The notes under the pieces are model-generated. The model saw only the letters and a program-made list of their open reading frames with translations. It ran no database searches and was not told the origin of the DNA. From the NCBI GenBank assembly GCA_027493055.1, contig JAPUDO010000012.1, forward strand, positions 1 through 64,000: a stretch of DNA of 64,000 nt, written 5' to 3'. A program made the translations under genes and the position numbers. The DNA comes from Niabella sp. (GTDB lineage: Bacteria > Bacteroidota > Bacteroidia > Chitinophagales > Chitinophagaceae). Shown one piece after another: positions 57,021 to 64,000 of the stretch; within the stretch, counting starts at the first letter, position 1, and the number at the start of each line of letters is the position of its first letter.

Positions 57021-58383
57021 AAAATCCTGCTTCAGCCAGTTGCTCAAAAGTTACCTGCTGCTGCTCACCGCTTGCAAGGTTTTTAATATTCACAATACCC
57101 TGCTCCAATTCCCTGCTGCCCAAAATAGCCACATAAGGAATGGCCTTTTTTTCAGCGTATTTAAACTGCTTGTCAAATTTTGCATTTTCGTGAAAAACCT
57201 CGCAGCTGATATTTTTACTTCTTAATTGTTGTGCCAACTCCATCGCTTTAGCTGCTTCGGCTTCTCCAAGATTAAAAAACAGGATCTTTGTACCGGCAGC
57301 TGTTTCCCCGGGAAAAAGATCCAGTTCGCTCATGACGTCATAAATTCTATCCACACCAAAAGAAATGCCCACCCCCGGCACATCCGGCACTCCAAACAAA
57401 CCGGTAAGATCATCATAGCGGCCACCGCCGCCAATACTGCCGATCTGCACCCCCAGGGCTTTCACTTCAAAAATGGTTCCGGTATAATAATTCAGTCCGC
57501 GGGCAAGGGTCACATCGAGGGACAGCTGACAGTTGGCAGTTGACAGATGACAGTTATCTACAATATATTTCAGCTCTTCCACGCCTTTTAAGCCGGTTTC
57601 GTTTCCCGTAAAAATGGCTTTTAGCTGTGTAAGCTTTTCTTCATTGCTTCCTGTAATATTTAAAAAAGATTCAATGATCTGTACCTGCGTATCATCCAGT
57701 CCCCTACCCCGCAACTCTTCTTTTACTTTCTCTATCCCGATCTTATCCAGCTTATCAATAGCAATGGTTATATCCGTCAGCTTTTCTGCACCACCACATC
57801 TATCAGCTAAAGCAGCCAATATCTTACGGTTGTTGATCCTTATTTCTACCGGAATATGCAGCTTTTGAAAAACCGTGGCATACATATTAACCAGTTCCAG
57901 CTCATTCAGTAAAGACCTGCTTCCCACCACATCCGCATCACACTGGTAAAATTCGCGGTAGCGGCCTTTCTGCGGCCTGTCGGCCCGCCATACCGGCTGT
58001 ACCTGGTACCGTTTAAAAGGCATAGCTAATTGCTGATGGTTCATGGCTACATAACGTGCAAAAGGAATGGTAAGGTCATAGCGCAGGGCCCGTTCCGTAA
58101 TATCCTTGCTGGATTTCCCCCCCATTATTTTTTCAAATCCGGCTTTGGTTTTTTCAAACTTGGCTTCATTGTCCAGCCCATTATTCAGGATCTTGAAAAT
58201 GAGCTTATCCCCTTCTTCACCATATTTGCCCATGAGAGTATCCAGGTTTTCCATGGCCGGTGTTTCCAGCGGCTGAAAACCGTACAGCTCAAAAACGGTT
58301 CTTATGGTATTAAATATATAACTGCGCTTACGCACTACTTCCGGGCCAAAATCACGTGTGCCCTGTGGTATGGTTGGTTTCAT
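57019..58383 (-). CDS. hisS: Histidyl-tRNA synthetase, carrying an in-frame heptamer array
   Basis: A 454-residue class II synthetase that charges tRNA-His. The motifs are intact: KPTIPQGTRDFGPE at the start, RYDLTIPFARYVA, FKRYQVQPVWRADRPQKGRYREFYQCD (motif 2), LARGLNYYTGTIFEV and GSIGGGGRYDDLTGLFG. I start at ATG 58383. The frame is open 18 codons further, but those codons lie in a heptamer array and do not look like HisRS. At about residues 277-288 the segment NCHLSTANCQLS has a seven-residue period and is encoded by five imperfect copies of CTGTCAN. This occurs where relatives have a variable linker before the catalytic LARGL motif. Confidence 0.93.
   Translation of the reverse strand: MKPTIPQGTRDFGPEVVRKRSYIFNTIRTVFELYGFQPLETPAMENLDTLMGKYGEEGDKLIFKILNNGLDNEAKFEKTKAGFEKIMGGKSSKDITERALRYDLTIPFARYVAMNHQQLAMPFKRYQVQPVWRADRPQKGRYREFYQCDADVVGSRSLLNELELVNMYATVFQKLHIPVEIRINNRKILAALADRCGGAEKLTDITIAIDKLDKIGIEKVKEELRGRGLDDTQVQIIESFLNITGSNEEKLTQLKAIFTGNETGLKGVEELKYIVDNCHLSTANCQLSLDVTLARGLNYYTGTIFEVKALGVQIGSIGGGGRYDDLTGLFGVPDVPGVGISFGVDRIYDVMSELDLFPGETAAGTKILFFNLGEAEAAKAMELAQQLRSKNISCEVFHENAKFDKQFKYAEKKAIPYVAILGSRELEQGIVNIKNLASGEQQQVTFEQLAEAGF
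57521..57553 (-). repeat. Five-copy 7-bp array inside hisS
   Basis: On the coding strand the DNA reads CTGTCAT, CTGTCAA, CTGCCAA, CTGTCAG, CTGTC. The first 13 bases are identical to the intergenic array at 23238-23250. The same family occurs at 13925, 22226 and 22884. Confidence 0.7.
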
Positions 58384-58455
58384 TATTTTCTGTTCATAGT
58401 TCATGGCCTGTCGTTCATGGTGTTGTCTATGGACCATAAACTATTGACTATGGGC
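58384..58455. repeat. 7-bp-period array upstream of hisS
   Basis: The spacer between the phosphatase stop and hisS reads GTTCATA, GTTCATG, GCCTGTC, GTTCATG, GTGTTGT, CTATGGA, CCATAAA, CTATTGA, CTATGGG. It could encode an 18-residue N-terminal extension of hisS, but that is not needed for function. Confidence 0.65.
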
Positions 58456-58911
58456 TTATTTATATTTATCAATTATTGCATCACATGCTTTGTCTATCAT
58501 ATCATATACTTCGTGGTAACCCGGCTCGGGGCCATACCAGGGATCAGGCACATCCCTGTTTTTACCCGGGTAGACTTCGTTCATGAGCAGGTCCACTTTG
58601 GATGCGTCAAACTTTTCCCCGGCGATCCATTTCATCTCATCTATCACATCATCTGCCATGGCGTATATTTTATCGAAGCGGTCAAAGTCAGCTGCTGCAA
58701 AACGGCGGGCGCATTGTCCGCTGATGTCCAGCCCTTTTGCCCTGGCCACTTTTTGCGAAAGCCGGTGCGGTGCCTCACCTACATGATAGCCGTTGGTTCC
58801 GGCGCTGTCCACCTTCCAGTCCAGTCCTGCTTCTTTTATTTTATGCTGCAAAATACCTTCAGCCAGCGGGCTCCGGCAAATATTTCCCAGGCATACCATC
58901 AAAATATTCAT
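58456..58911 (-). CDS. Low-molecular-weight protein-tyrosine phosphatase
   Basis: A 151-residue cytoplasmic phosphatase. The catalytic P-loop CLGNICRSP (CX5RS) is at residues 7-15, and the general-acid Asp lies in DVPDPWYGP near residue 120. Family members dephosphorylate tyrosine kinases of exopolysaccharide synthesis or small substrates; no such kinase is adjacent. It precedes hisS on the same strand, separated by a 72-bp repeat spacer. Its promoter box sits 5 nt from the ATG. Confidence 0.94.
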   Translation of the reverse strand: MNILMVCLGNICRSPLAEGILQHKIKEAGLDWKVDSAGTNGYHVGEAPHRLSQKVARAKGLDISGQCARRFAAADFDRFDKIYAMADDVIDEMKWIAGEKFDASKVDLLMNEVYPGKNRDVPDPWYGPEPGYHEVYDMIDKACDAIIDKYK

Positions 58912-59225
58912 GCGCGCAAAGATAAGCGCATTTCAGATTGGGGGTAGGAAATTAGGCAAGAAGGGTGTAGGACAAATCTCCTTTTTTTGTGAGCTTTTGT
59001 CTATCGCCAGTTCGAGGCGAGGACACCTCGAACAACTTTTAGTAAGCACATTTCAGATTTGGGGCGGGGAATCCGGTAAGAAGCAGGAGTATTGAATGCC
59101 ACGGATGCATAGATGAGTACAGAAAGATGTTTTTGAAAAAGCTGAAGCATCTGAAGACTTACGGGGTTTAACAAATAAATCCTGCGTGGAGTTCGACCCG
59201 ATGGATGGCGAGGTGTATAGTTTTT
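58912..59225. repeat. Spacer with a 120-bp-spaced direct repeat and a hairpin
   Basis: 58924-58966 and 59044-59086 are imperfect direct copies (TAAGC-CATTTCAGATT-GGGG...AAGAAG) exactly 120 bp apart. Between them is an 8-bp hairpin GTTCGAGG/CCTCGAAC at 59010-59033. The remainder (from 59090) contains 'ccacggatgcatagatg', a kind of word often seen in Bacteroidetes spacers. No gene is seen. Confidence 0.55.
58917..58924 (-). promoter_or_regulatory. TAnnTTTG -7 box of the phosphatase gene
   Basis: TATCTTTG on the minus strand, a full match, ends 5 nt before the ATG at 58911, again implying a leaderless transcript. Confidence 0.6.
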
Positions 59226-59723
59226 CTATACTGCATTTTCATCAAATGATAAAGCAATATTGCCTATGCTGGTCTCTACCCGCCTGATACTGACACCGGC
59301 CTTTTCAAGCATTTTCCGGGAAGCTACAAAACTGTTATCATCAGCATATTTATCAGACAGGAAAATAACTTCGCAGATACCAGCCTGTATAATGGCTTTG
59401 GTGCATTCATTGCAGGGAAAAAGGGCGGTATATATTTTACATCCCTGTAAACTGATACCAATATTGTTGAGTATGGCATTTAACTCTGCATGGCATACAT
59501 AAGGATACTTGGTCTCTAAAAAATCCCCCCGCTTTTGCCAGGGAAACTCATCATCGCTGCAGCCTATGGGCAGCCCATTATATCCTACACCAACAATTTT
59601 ATTCTGAGGATTTACTATACACGCTCCTACCTGGGTGGAGGGATCTTTGCTACGCTTGCCAGAAAGCAGCGCCACGCCCATAAAGTACTCGTCCCAGCTT
59701 ATATAGTTTTCCCTTTTACCCAT
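59226..59723 (-). CDS. dCMP deaminase-like zinc deaminase
   Basis: A 165-residue enzyme of the deoxycytidylate deaminase type, making dUMP for thymidylate synthesis. The zinc site is CHAELNAILN (His and catalytic Glu) with PCNECTKAIIQAG (two Cys). The N-terminal SWDEYFMGVALLSGKRSKDPSTQVGACIV is the usual ComEB/dCMP deaminase opening. A TACTTTTG promoter box (minus strand, 59750-59757) lies 26 nt upstream of the ATG. It stands alone. Confidence 0.92.
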   Translation of the reverse strand: MGKRENYISWDEYFMGVALLSGKRSKDPSTQVGACIVNPQNKIVGVGYNGLPIGCSDDEFPWQKRGDFLETKYPYVCHAELNAILNNIGISLQGCKIYTALFPCNECTKAIIQAGICEVIFLSDKYADDNSFVASRKMLEKAGVSIRRVETSIGNIALSFDENAV

Positions 59724-59749
59724 ATCGGCTATTTTAAAATATATGCATG

Positions 59750-59757
59750 CAAAAGTA
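59750..59757 (-). promoter_or_regulatory. TAnnTTTG -7 box of the dCMP deaminase gene
   Basis: TACTTTTG on the minus strand, a full match, 26 nt upstream of the ATG at 59723. Unlike the boxes close to starts elsewhere, this leaves room for a short leader. Confidence 0.45.
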
Positions 59758-59893
59758 TTGTAACAAAATTAATGGGGGTATAACATTTTTACATGTAGAA
59801 TGGTAACAGCGATAAGGCGAAGCATGGATACCCCTCAGGGGCCTATCGTGTGAATACATTTCTGATTTCCTATTTTTCTGAGATTATACATAT

Positions 59894-59930
59894 CCTCCCC
59901 TGGGGGAGGTGGCCGCAGGCCGGAGGGAGA
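59894..59930. repeat. GC-rich REP-like element abutting the DUF559 gene
   Basis: CCTCCCC/TGGGGGAGG forms a compact hairpin, followed by GGTGGCCGCAGGCC and GGAGGG. The element ends exactly at the stop codon of the DUF559 gene. A related GC-rich stretch (CCCCTCTGAAGGGG, about 60390) lies on the other side of the gene. Confidence 0.55.
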
Positions 59931-60320
59931 CTATAGCTGTTTCATCTTCTGATCAATCCAGTCCGAAAGAAAAGCGTGAACATTGCTGATGTTATTCAAT
60001 ATTTGACCGTCATCAAACCGCAACACAGTAAAACCAGCCGATTCCAGCTCTTTTTCACGGATATCATCTTTTTTTAAAGCCTCTTCCGAATGATGTGTAA
60101 TACCATCAACCTCTATTATCAGCATCAGCTTTTTACACATGAAATTGGCTATGTACTTCATCACAGGTCTTTGCCGTTTAAATGAATATCCTTTTAGCTG
60201 CCTGGCTCGTAAAATGTATTTCCACAGGCAGGCTTCAGCTTTGGTCATTTCCTTTCTAAGGCGGCTGGCATAGGGCTGAAGAGCCTTGTTGTAATGGTGA
60301 TTTTCAAACTGGTTTTTCAT
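59931..60320 (-). CDS. DUF559 endonuclease-like protein with a substituted catalytic position
   Basis: A 129-residue DUF559 (Vsr/PD-(D/E)XK-like) protein. The pattern LRKEMTKAEACLWKYIL, FKRQRPVMKYIANF, LIIEVDGITHH and AGFTVLRF is complete. The metal-binding Asp usually found in 'YIVDF' is Asn here (YIANF), so catalysis may be impaired, although EVDG and His are kept. Function is unknown. GC-rich palindromic elements flank the gene on both sides, as for REP-associated genes. It is read away from DUF4846. Confidence 0.85.
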   Translation of the reverse strand: MKNQFENHHYNKALQPYASRLRKEMTKAEACLWKYILRARQLKGYSFKRQRPVMKYIANFMCKKLMLIIEVDGITHHSEEALKKDDIREKELESAGFTVLRFDDGQILNNISNVHAFLSDWIDQKMKQL

Positions 60321-60621
60321 AACTGTGAAGTTAGCAATTTCCTATCCTCCCCCTTCATCTGCTGTCTAAATAATAAGCATTCCGACAGCCCCTCTGAAGG
60401 GGACATCCTTTCGATTGTCCCTGCTTTCCTCCATTCACCTTCAGTTGGTGTGTGATACCCAGAAATGTGCCCACACGATAACTCAAAGGCGGGAGACATT
60501 TTGTTTTCAAAAAATATTGAGGACAAAATGTTCAGCTTCTACTTTAAATAACTTTCTGTTAAAGTGATGGCGCCCTGTATGGAGTAAAAATAAAACTGCA
60601 TCTCAACTTAATAAAAAAGGT
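60321..60621. other. Divergent spacer with GC-rich palindromes
   Basis: No gene is seen. The part next to the DUF559 gene holds CCCCTCTGAAGGGG and a nearby TGTGTGATAC...GTGCCCACACG pair. The inverted words ACATTTTGTTTTC and GACAAAATGTTC occur near 60500 and 60525. The promoter of the DUF4846 gene must lie in the AT-rich end. Confidence 0.4.
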
Positions 60622-61386
60622 ATGCAAAAAATACTGTTCTTTTTCCTGATCGCTTATGGAGGATGTGGCGCTACAGAACATAACACCAGCCAACTTCCTT
60701 TTACCAGTTCTTTGCCTGCTTCGCCGGTTTATCATACCATTGGCGCTATACCTGTCCCCGAAGGGTTTGTGCGCGTAAAAAGCGGAACCGGTTCCTTCGG
60801 CTATTGGCTCCGGAATATAAAGCTGAAAAAAGACAATACTGTGTATTTGTATAATGGTAAGACTAAACCTAACCAGTCTGCACAGTATGCAGTGGCAGAC
60901 ATACCTGTTGGCAAAAAAGACCTGCAACAATGTGCTGATGCGGTGATGCGGCTGCGCGCGGAATACCTCTTTGACCAGAAACGGTTTTCTGAGATCGTGT
61001 TCAGCGATAATTCAGGTAAAAAATATAGCTGGAAAGGCGGCGCTGATCCCTTCTCCTTCCCTCAATACCTGGAGCGTGTATTTGGCATGTGCGGTACGGC
61101 CTCTTTAGAAAAACAACTGAAGCCACTATCTGTAAAAAATATAAAACCCGGCGATGTGTTTATAAAAGGCGGATTTCCCGGCCATGCCATGATGGTTGCT
61201 GATGTTGCCAAAAACAAAAACGGCAAAACCGTATATATGCTGATCCAAAGCTATATGCCTGCCCAGGACATACATATTGTAAAAAATCCTGCAATACCTG
61301 GCAGTCCCTGGTTCGAGGTTAATGAAGGGACTGAAGTTGTAACGCCGGAATGGACATTTTTAAGCTCCCAGCTAAGAGAATGGTGA
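60622..61386 (+). CDS. DUF4846 lipoprotein
   Basis: A 254-residue predicted lipoprotein (lipobox LIAYGGCGAT) of the DUF4846 family. Family features are an early GFVRVKSGTGSFGYWLRN, YLYNGKTKPNQSAQYAV with DIPVG, CADAVMRLRAEYLF, and a C-terminal GDVFIKGGFPGHAMMVADVA strand pair, which looks like an NlpC-like or AMIN-type beta core. Molecular function is not known to me. It stands alone on the plus strand. Confidence 0.85.
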   Translation: MQKILFFFLIAYGGCGATEHNTSQLPFTSSLPASPVYHTIGAIPVPEGFVRVKSGTGSFGYWLRNIKLKKDNTVYLYNGKTKPNQSAQYAVADIPVGKKDLQQCADAVMRLRAEYLFDQKRFSEIVFSDNSGKKYSWKGGADPFSFPQYLERVFGMCGTASLEKQLKPLSVKNIKPGDVFIKGGFPGHAMMVADVAKNKNGKTVYMLIQSYMPAQDIHIVKNPAIPGSPWFEVNEGTEVVTPEWTFLSSQLREW

Positions 61387-61493
61387 AGCCCAATAGCTTA
61401 AAATGGCCGGGGTGATAACAATCATTTAGTAATTTGAGTTTAGTCATAACTAATAATAGCCGATACTGATAGTTTTACACCACCTTGGCTAAA

Positions 61494-61844
61494 ATGGAAC
61501 TATATATATCGGAGAATACCCGACCTGAAGATGTGAAACGATATTTCTCATCCTGCTATCCATTTCTGAAAATTGAGCTGTACAGAATGTGGGATAAGAA
61601 TGAAATGCCGCAAAAGAAGCATATACCTGTTACCTATAAGTTTGCCGGCCTGCTAAGAGAGGGCCCTGTGGATATTAACAGCGACATAACCGTAGCGGAA
61701 CTGGGCAATAGTTTTGCTGGTTTTGGCCTGAGAATTGAAGTTTTCAGGAAAAGCGGCAATGTTTGGGTAGAAACTTTTTTAACTGAAAGCTGGACCCTGC
61801 AACAACAAAACAAAGCCGGAGAAGAAATTTCCACTCCGGCCTGA
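61494..61844 (+). CDS. Small conserved hypothetical protein
   Basis: A 116-residue cytoplasmic protein resembling a small family widespread in Bacteroidetes, beginning MELYISENTRPEDVKRYFSSCYPFLKIELYR. It has no signal, cysteine pair or known motif, and the function is unknown. ATG 61494 is preferred to a TTG 9 nt upstream. It converges with the receiver-Crp regulator gene, leaving 9 bp. Confidence 0.75.
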   Translation: MELYISENTRPEDVKRYFSSCYPFLKIELYRMWDKNEMPQKKHIPVTYKFAGLLREGPVDINSDITVAELGNSFAGFGLRIEVFRKSGNVWVETFLTESWTLQQQNKAGEEISTPA

Positions 61845-61853
61845 AGCAGGCCC

Positions 61854-62927
61854 TTAATAAGGAAGGTTTCGTAATTTGCTTTCGTTCAATATAATAATAC
61901 TTCCGCCTTTTATATCAATCAGTTTCTCGGCTTTAAAATCAGATAAGGTTCTTATCAGGGATTCGGTTGCAATACCGGTTGCCTGCGCCAGGTTATCCCT
62001 GGATAGCCGTATTTCTTTTGTGTCGCCCGATTCACTTTTAAACTTTTCAAGCATTACAACCAGCTGGAAAGCTACTTTTTTCCTGAGCGAGTTATAGGCT
62101 ATATTTAAAAGGCTTTCTTCTTTTTCTAATACATTGTGTGTAATGAGACTGATAAACTGCCTGGCCACCTGCATATCGGCCGACATGAGCACCAGGAAAT
62201 CTTCTTTGGGGATGGTCATAATTTCTGCATCTTCCAGCACTTCCGCATTTTCTTTGTATACAATGTTTTCAAGTACATAAGTGTACCCCAGAAAATCGCC
62301 TTTGCCCAAGATATTTGTAATAAGCTCCTTACCATCATCATTTGATTTGAAAGTTTTTACTTTACCGCTTTTGATGTAGTAAACTGCTTTAGGCCTTTGA
62401 TCTTCGGCATATATCTGCTGCTTTTTCTTGTAGCTGTACACTTCCCTTTCATCAGAAAGCAATGGAATATGGCTTACACTTTTTACATTATCTAAAAAGT
62501 TGCTTAGCTGGTCTCCGTCAGGGTTATGATTGGATGCAGCCAGCTGCTGCTTAATAGTTTCGGCTTTATTTAACCTCATTTCTACCGCTTTTAAAAGATC
62601 CACCCCCTCAAATGGTTTAGTAATATAATCATCAGCGCCCAGCTCCATCCCTTTCCTGAAGTCGGATTTTTCCGATTTTGCTGTAAGGAATATAAACGGA
62701 ATGCTGTTGGCTTTAGGATGCTGGTTCAGCAGGTACACTACACCATACCCGTCCAGCACCGGCATCATAATATCGCAAATGATCAGGTCGGGCATTTGCT
62801 CTATTGCTATTTCAGTTCCTATTTTTCCGTTTGGCGCTGTTATAACATCATAGTTGGAGAGTTCCAGGATCTCTGCGATGTTATCCCTTACCTCATCGTT
62901 ATCTTCTATTACCAAAATTTTTTTCAC
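61854..62927 (-). CDS. Response regulator: receiver fused to Crp/Fnr-type cNMP-binding and HTH domains
   Basis: A 357-residue cytoplasmic regulator. Residues 1-125 form a receiver (IEDNDEV pocket, Asp52 in CDIMMPVLDG, Lys in YITKPFEG). A linker leads to a cyclic-nucleotide-binding-like barrel (about 165-280, with the GKGDFLGY turn), and then a Crp-type winged HTH (RDNLAQATGIATESLIRTL). It thus joins a phospho-switch to a small-molecule-sensing domain. The partner kinase is encoded 74 bp upstream on the same strand. Which signal, if any, the barrel binds is unknown. Confidence 0.92.
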   Translation of the reverse strand: MKKILVIEDNDEVRDNIAEILELSNYDVITAPNGKIGTEIAIEQMPDLIICDIMMPVLDGYGVVYLLNQHPKANSIPFIFLTAKSEKSDFRKGMELGADDYITKPFEGVDLLKAVEMRLNKAETIKQQLAASNHNPDGDQLSNFLDNVKSVSHIPLLSDEREVYSYKKKQQIYAEDQRPKAVYYIKSGKVKTFKSNDDGKELITNILGKGDFLGYTYVLENIVYKENAEVLEDAEIMTIPKEDFLVLMSADMQVARQFISLITHNVLEKEESLLNIAYNSLRKKVAFQLVVMLEKFKSESGDTKEIRLSRDNLAQATGIATESLIRTLSDFKAEKLIDIKGGSIIILNESKLRNLPY

Positions 62928-63001
62928 CTGTAATTTTTTTATGGTTTTAGTGGCCGGATGGAACTTTTCTGATATAAACGTTTACTTCCCCGGTTTATAA
63001 T

Positions 63002-64000
63002 TTATTGTGGAATGCGGACCGTAAAAACAGAACCGCTGTCTAAATTGCTTTCAAATTCTATGCTTCCGTTCATTAGCTGAACATACCTTACCACGATGTT
63101 CAAACCCAGCCCTGTTCCCTGTATGTTTACTGCGTTCTGAGCACGGAAGAATCTTTCAAACAGGTGTTTCTGATCCTCCTCCGAAATACCAATACCATTG
63201 TCCCTGATCGAAAGTACAACCTCTGATGGATTAATAGTGCAACTAATTTTAATTACACCATATTCCGGTGAAAATTTTATTGCGTTGGAGAGCAGGTTGA
63301 TACAAATATTTTTGAGCAAACGCTCATCTACAAAAATGACACCGGTTCCCTGGTAATTGGTTTCTATAGTTTGCCCCTCTTTACGGTGCGCTGCCATTTC
63401 CTGCACTACATCGTTCAGCTCTTCAAAACATTTTTCAGCGCTGATATAAATGGGCTTGGTCTGCACAATTCCCTCGTCCAGCTTATCCGAAGAAAGGAAA
63501 TCGTCCAGTATCATTTTCATATCGTTGACCGCATGTTTGATACGGTTAATATGTTTAATACGTTTGGCAGGCTCGTTGAGGTCATTGTATTTTTCCAGCA
63601 AAAACGAAGAGGAGAGAATAGTGCTTAAAGGGGTTTTAAACTCATGGGAAGCCATGGATACAAATTTTGATTTCATATCGCCCAGGTCTTTCTCCTCTTT
63701 TAATGCATCGCTTAGCTCCAGCTTTGACTGTTCAAGGGCAGATAAGGTTTCCCTCAGCATTTTGGTACGGTCGTCTATTTTCTTTTCCAGGGATACATTC
63801 ATTTGTTTAATTTCCCTGGTAACCTTTTCCAGCTCCATTTTCTGCTCCAGCACTATTTGCTCGTGCTGCTTACGTACCGTAATATTAATTATAAAAGCAA
63901 TTACAAACAGCTCACCGTCCAGGATATAATTGCTCAGGCTTACTTCAACAGGAAAGACACTACCGTCCTTCTTTTCCGCGTACAGATCTCTTCCATGCCC
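63002..64000 (-). CDS. PAS-domain histidine kinase (partial, cut by the window edge)
   Basis: The C-terminal 332 residues of a sensor kinase whose N-terminus lies beyond 64000. The visible part begins inside a PAS domain (LYAEKKDGSVFPVEV..., ILDGELFVIAFI). A coiled coil follows (VRKQHEQIVLEQKMELEK and on), then HisKA with MASHEFKTPLSTI and HATPase with NICINLLSNAIKF, DNGIGISEED and GTGLGLNIVVRY. No membrane helix is visible in this part. It is the likely partner of the receiver-Crp regulator downstream. Confidence 0.9.
   Translation of the reverse strand, partial: GHGRDLYAEKKDGSVFPVEVSLSNYILDGELFVIAFIINITVRKQHEQIVLEQKMELEKVTREIKQMNVSLEKKIDDRTKMLRETLSALEQSKLELSDALKEEKDLGDMKSKFVSMASHEFKTPLSTILSSSFLLEKYNDLNEPAKRIKHINRIKHAVNDMKMILDDFLSSDKLDEGIVQTKPIYISAEKCFEELNDVVQEMAAHRKEGQTIETNYQGTGVIFVDERLLKNICINLLSNAIKFSPEYGVIKISCTINPSEVVLSIRDNGIGISEEDQKHLFERFFRAQNAVNIQGTGLGLNIVVRYVQLMNGSIEFESNLDSGSVFTVRIPQ

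Noticed and set aside
58030-58947. A 305-residue open frame on the plus strand opposite hisS and the phosphatase gene
   Set aside because: It lies antisense to two well-recognised genes and to a repeat array, and its translation has no domain or signal features, only the composition expected of an antisense shadow.

Overview
The window comes from a Bacteroidetes chromosome, most likely family Chitinophagaceae. The signs are SusC/SusD outer-membrane pairs, a MurF-alanine racemase fusion, DUF3467, DUF4846, GH97 and a split hybrid two-component regulator. Promoters fit the phylum's TAnnTTTG -7 box, and Shine-Dalgarno sites are rare.

Layout. 0-5 kb: gltX, a DUF6624 exported protein, a DUF1080 protein, an SRPBCC protein and an Rpn-like nuclease. 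5-14 kb: a Kef-type antiporter with an upstream lipoprotein gene, then on the other strand an IscA-like protein, TerC, the MurF-Alr fusion, lspA and pdxJ. 14-21 kb: DUF3467 and a small nutrient-uptake locus (SusC, SusD, lipoprotein). 21-30 kb: folD, queE, an ABC exporter, a thiolase, a two-gene module with a predicted ADP-ribosyltransferase beside a decayed integrase, pyrD, a second TerC protein and tRNA-Pro(CGG). 30-50 kb: a polysaccharide utilisation locus (PUL) on the minus strand. It has two SusC/SusD pairs, a sulfatase, a metallophosphoesterase, a DUF2264 protein and a GH105 unsaturated-uronyl hydrolase, followed by a periplasmic-sensor histidine kinase and a separate receiver-AraC regulator. 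50-64 kb: a DPP III-like peptidase, GH97, rpiA, an ECF sigma factor, hisS, a low-molecular-weight phosphatase, a dCMP deaminase, a DUF559 endonuclease, DUF4846, a receiver-Crp regulator and a histidine kinase cut by the window edge.

The PUL genes probably act together. The SusC/D pairs import oligosaccharides, the sulfatase and GH105 remove sulfate and unsaturated uronic acid, and the kinase/regulator pair senses a breakdown product. No polysaccharide lyase is present, so one encoded elsewhere must make the GH105 substrate.

Most striking observation. At least eight intergenic stretches, which look at first like unrelated junk, share one rule. Each is an imperfect tandem array with a 7-bp period whose 'word' drifts or switches along the array. 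One such array, five heptamers long, lies in frame inside hisS and gives the protein a local seven-residue periodicity. None of these arrays was seen between 25.6 and 55.2 kb, which includes the PUL. Other points of interest are a set of promoter boxes only 4-7 nt from the start codon (likely leaderless mRNAs), the ADP-ribosyltransferase module, and a palindromic operator overlapping the GH97 promoter.
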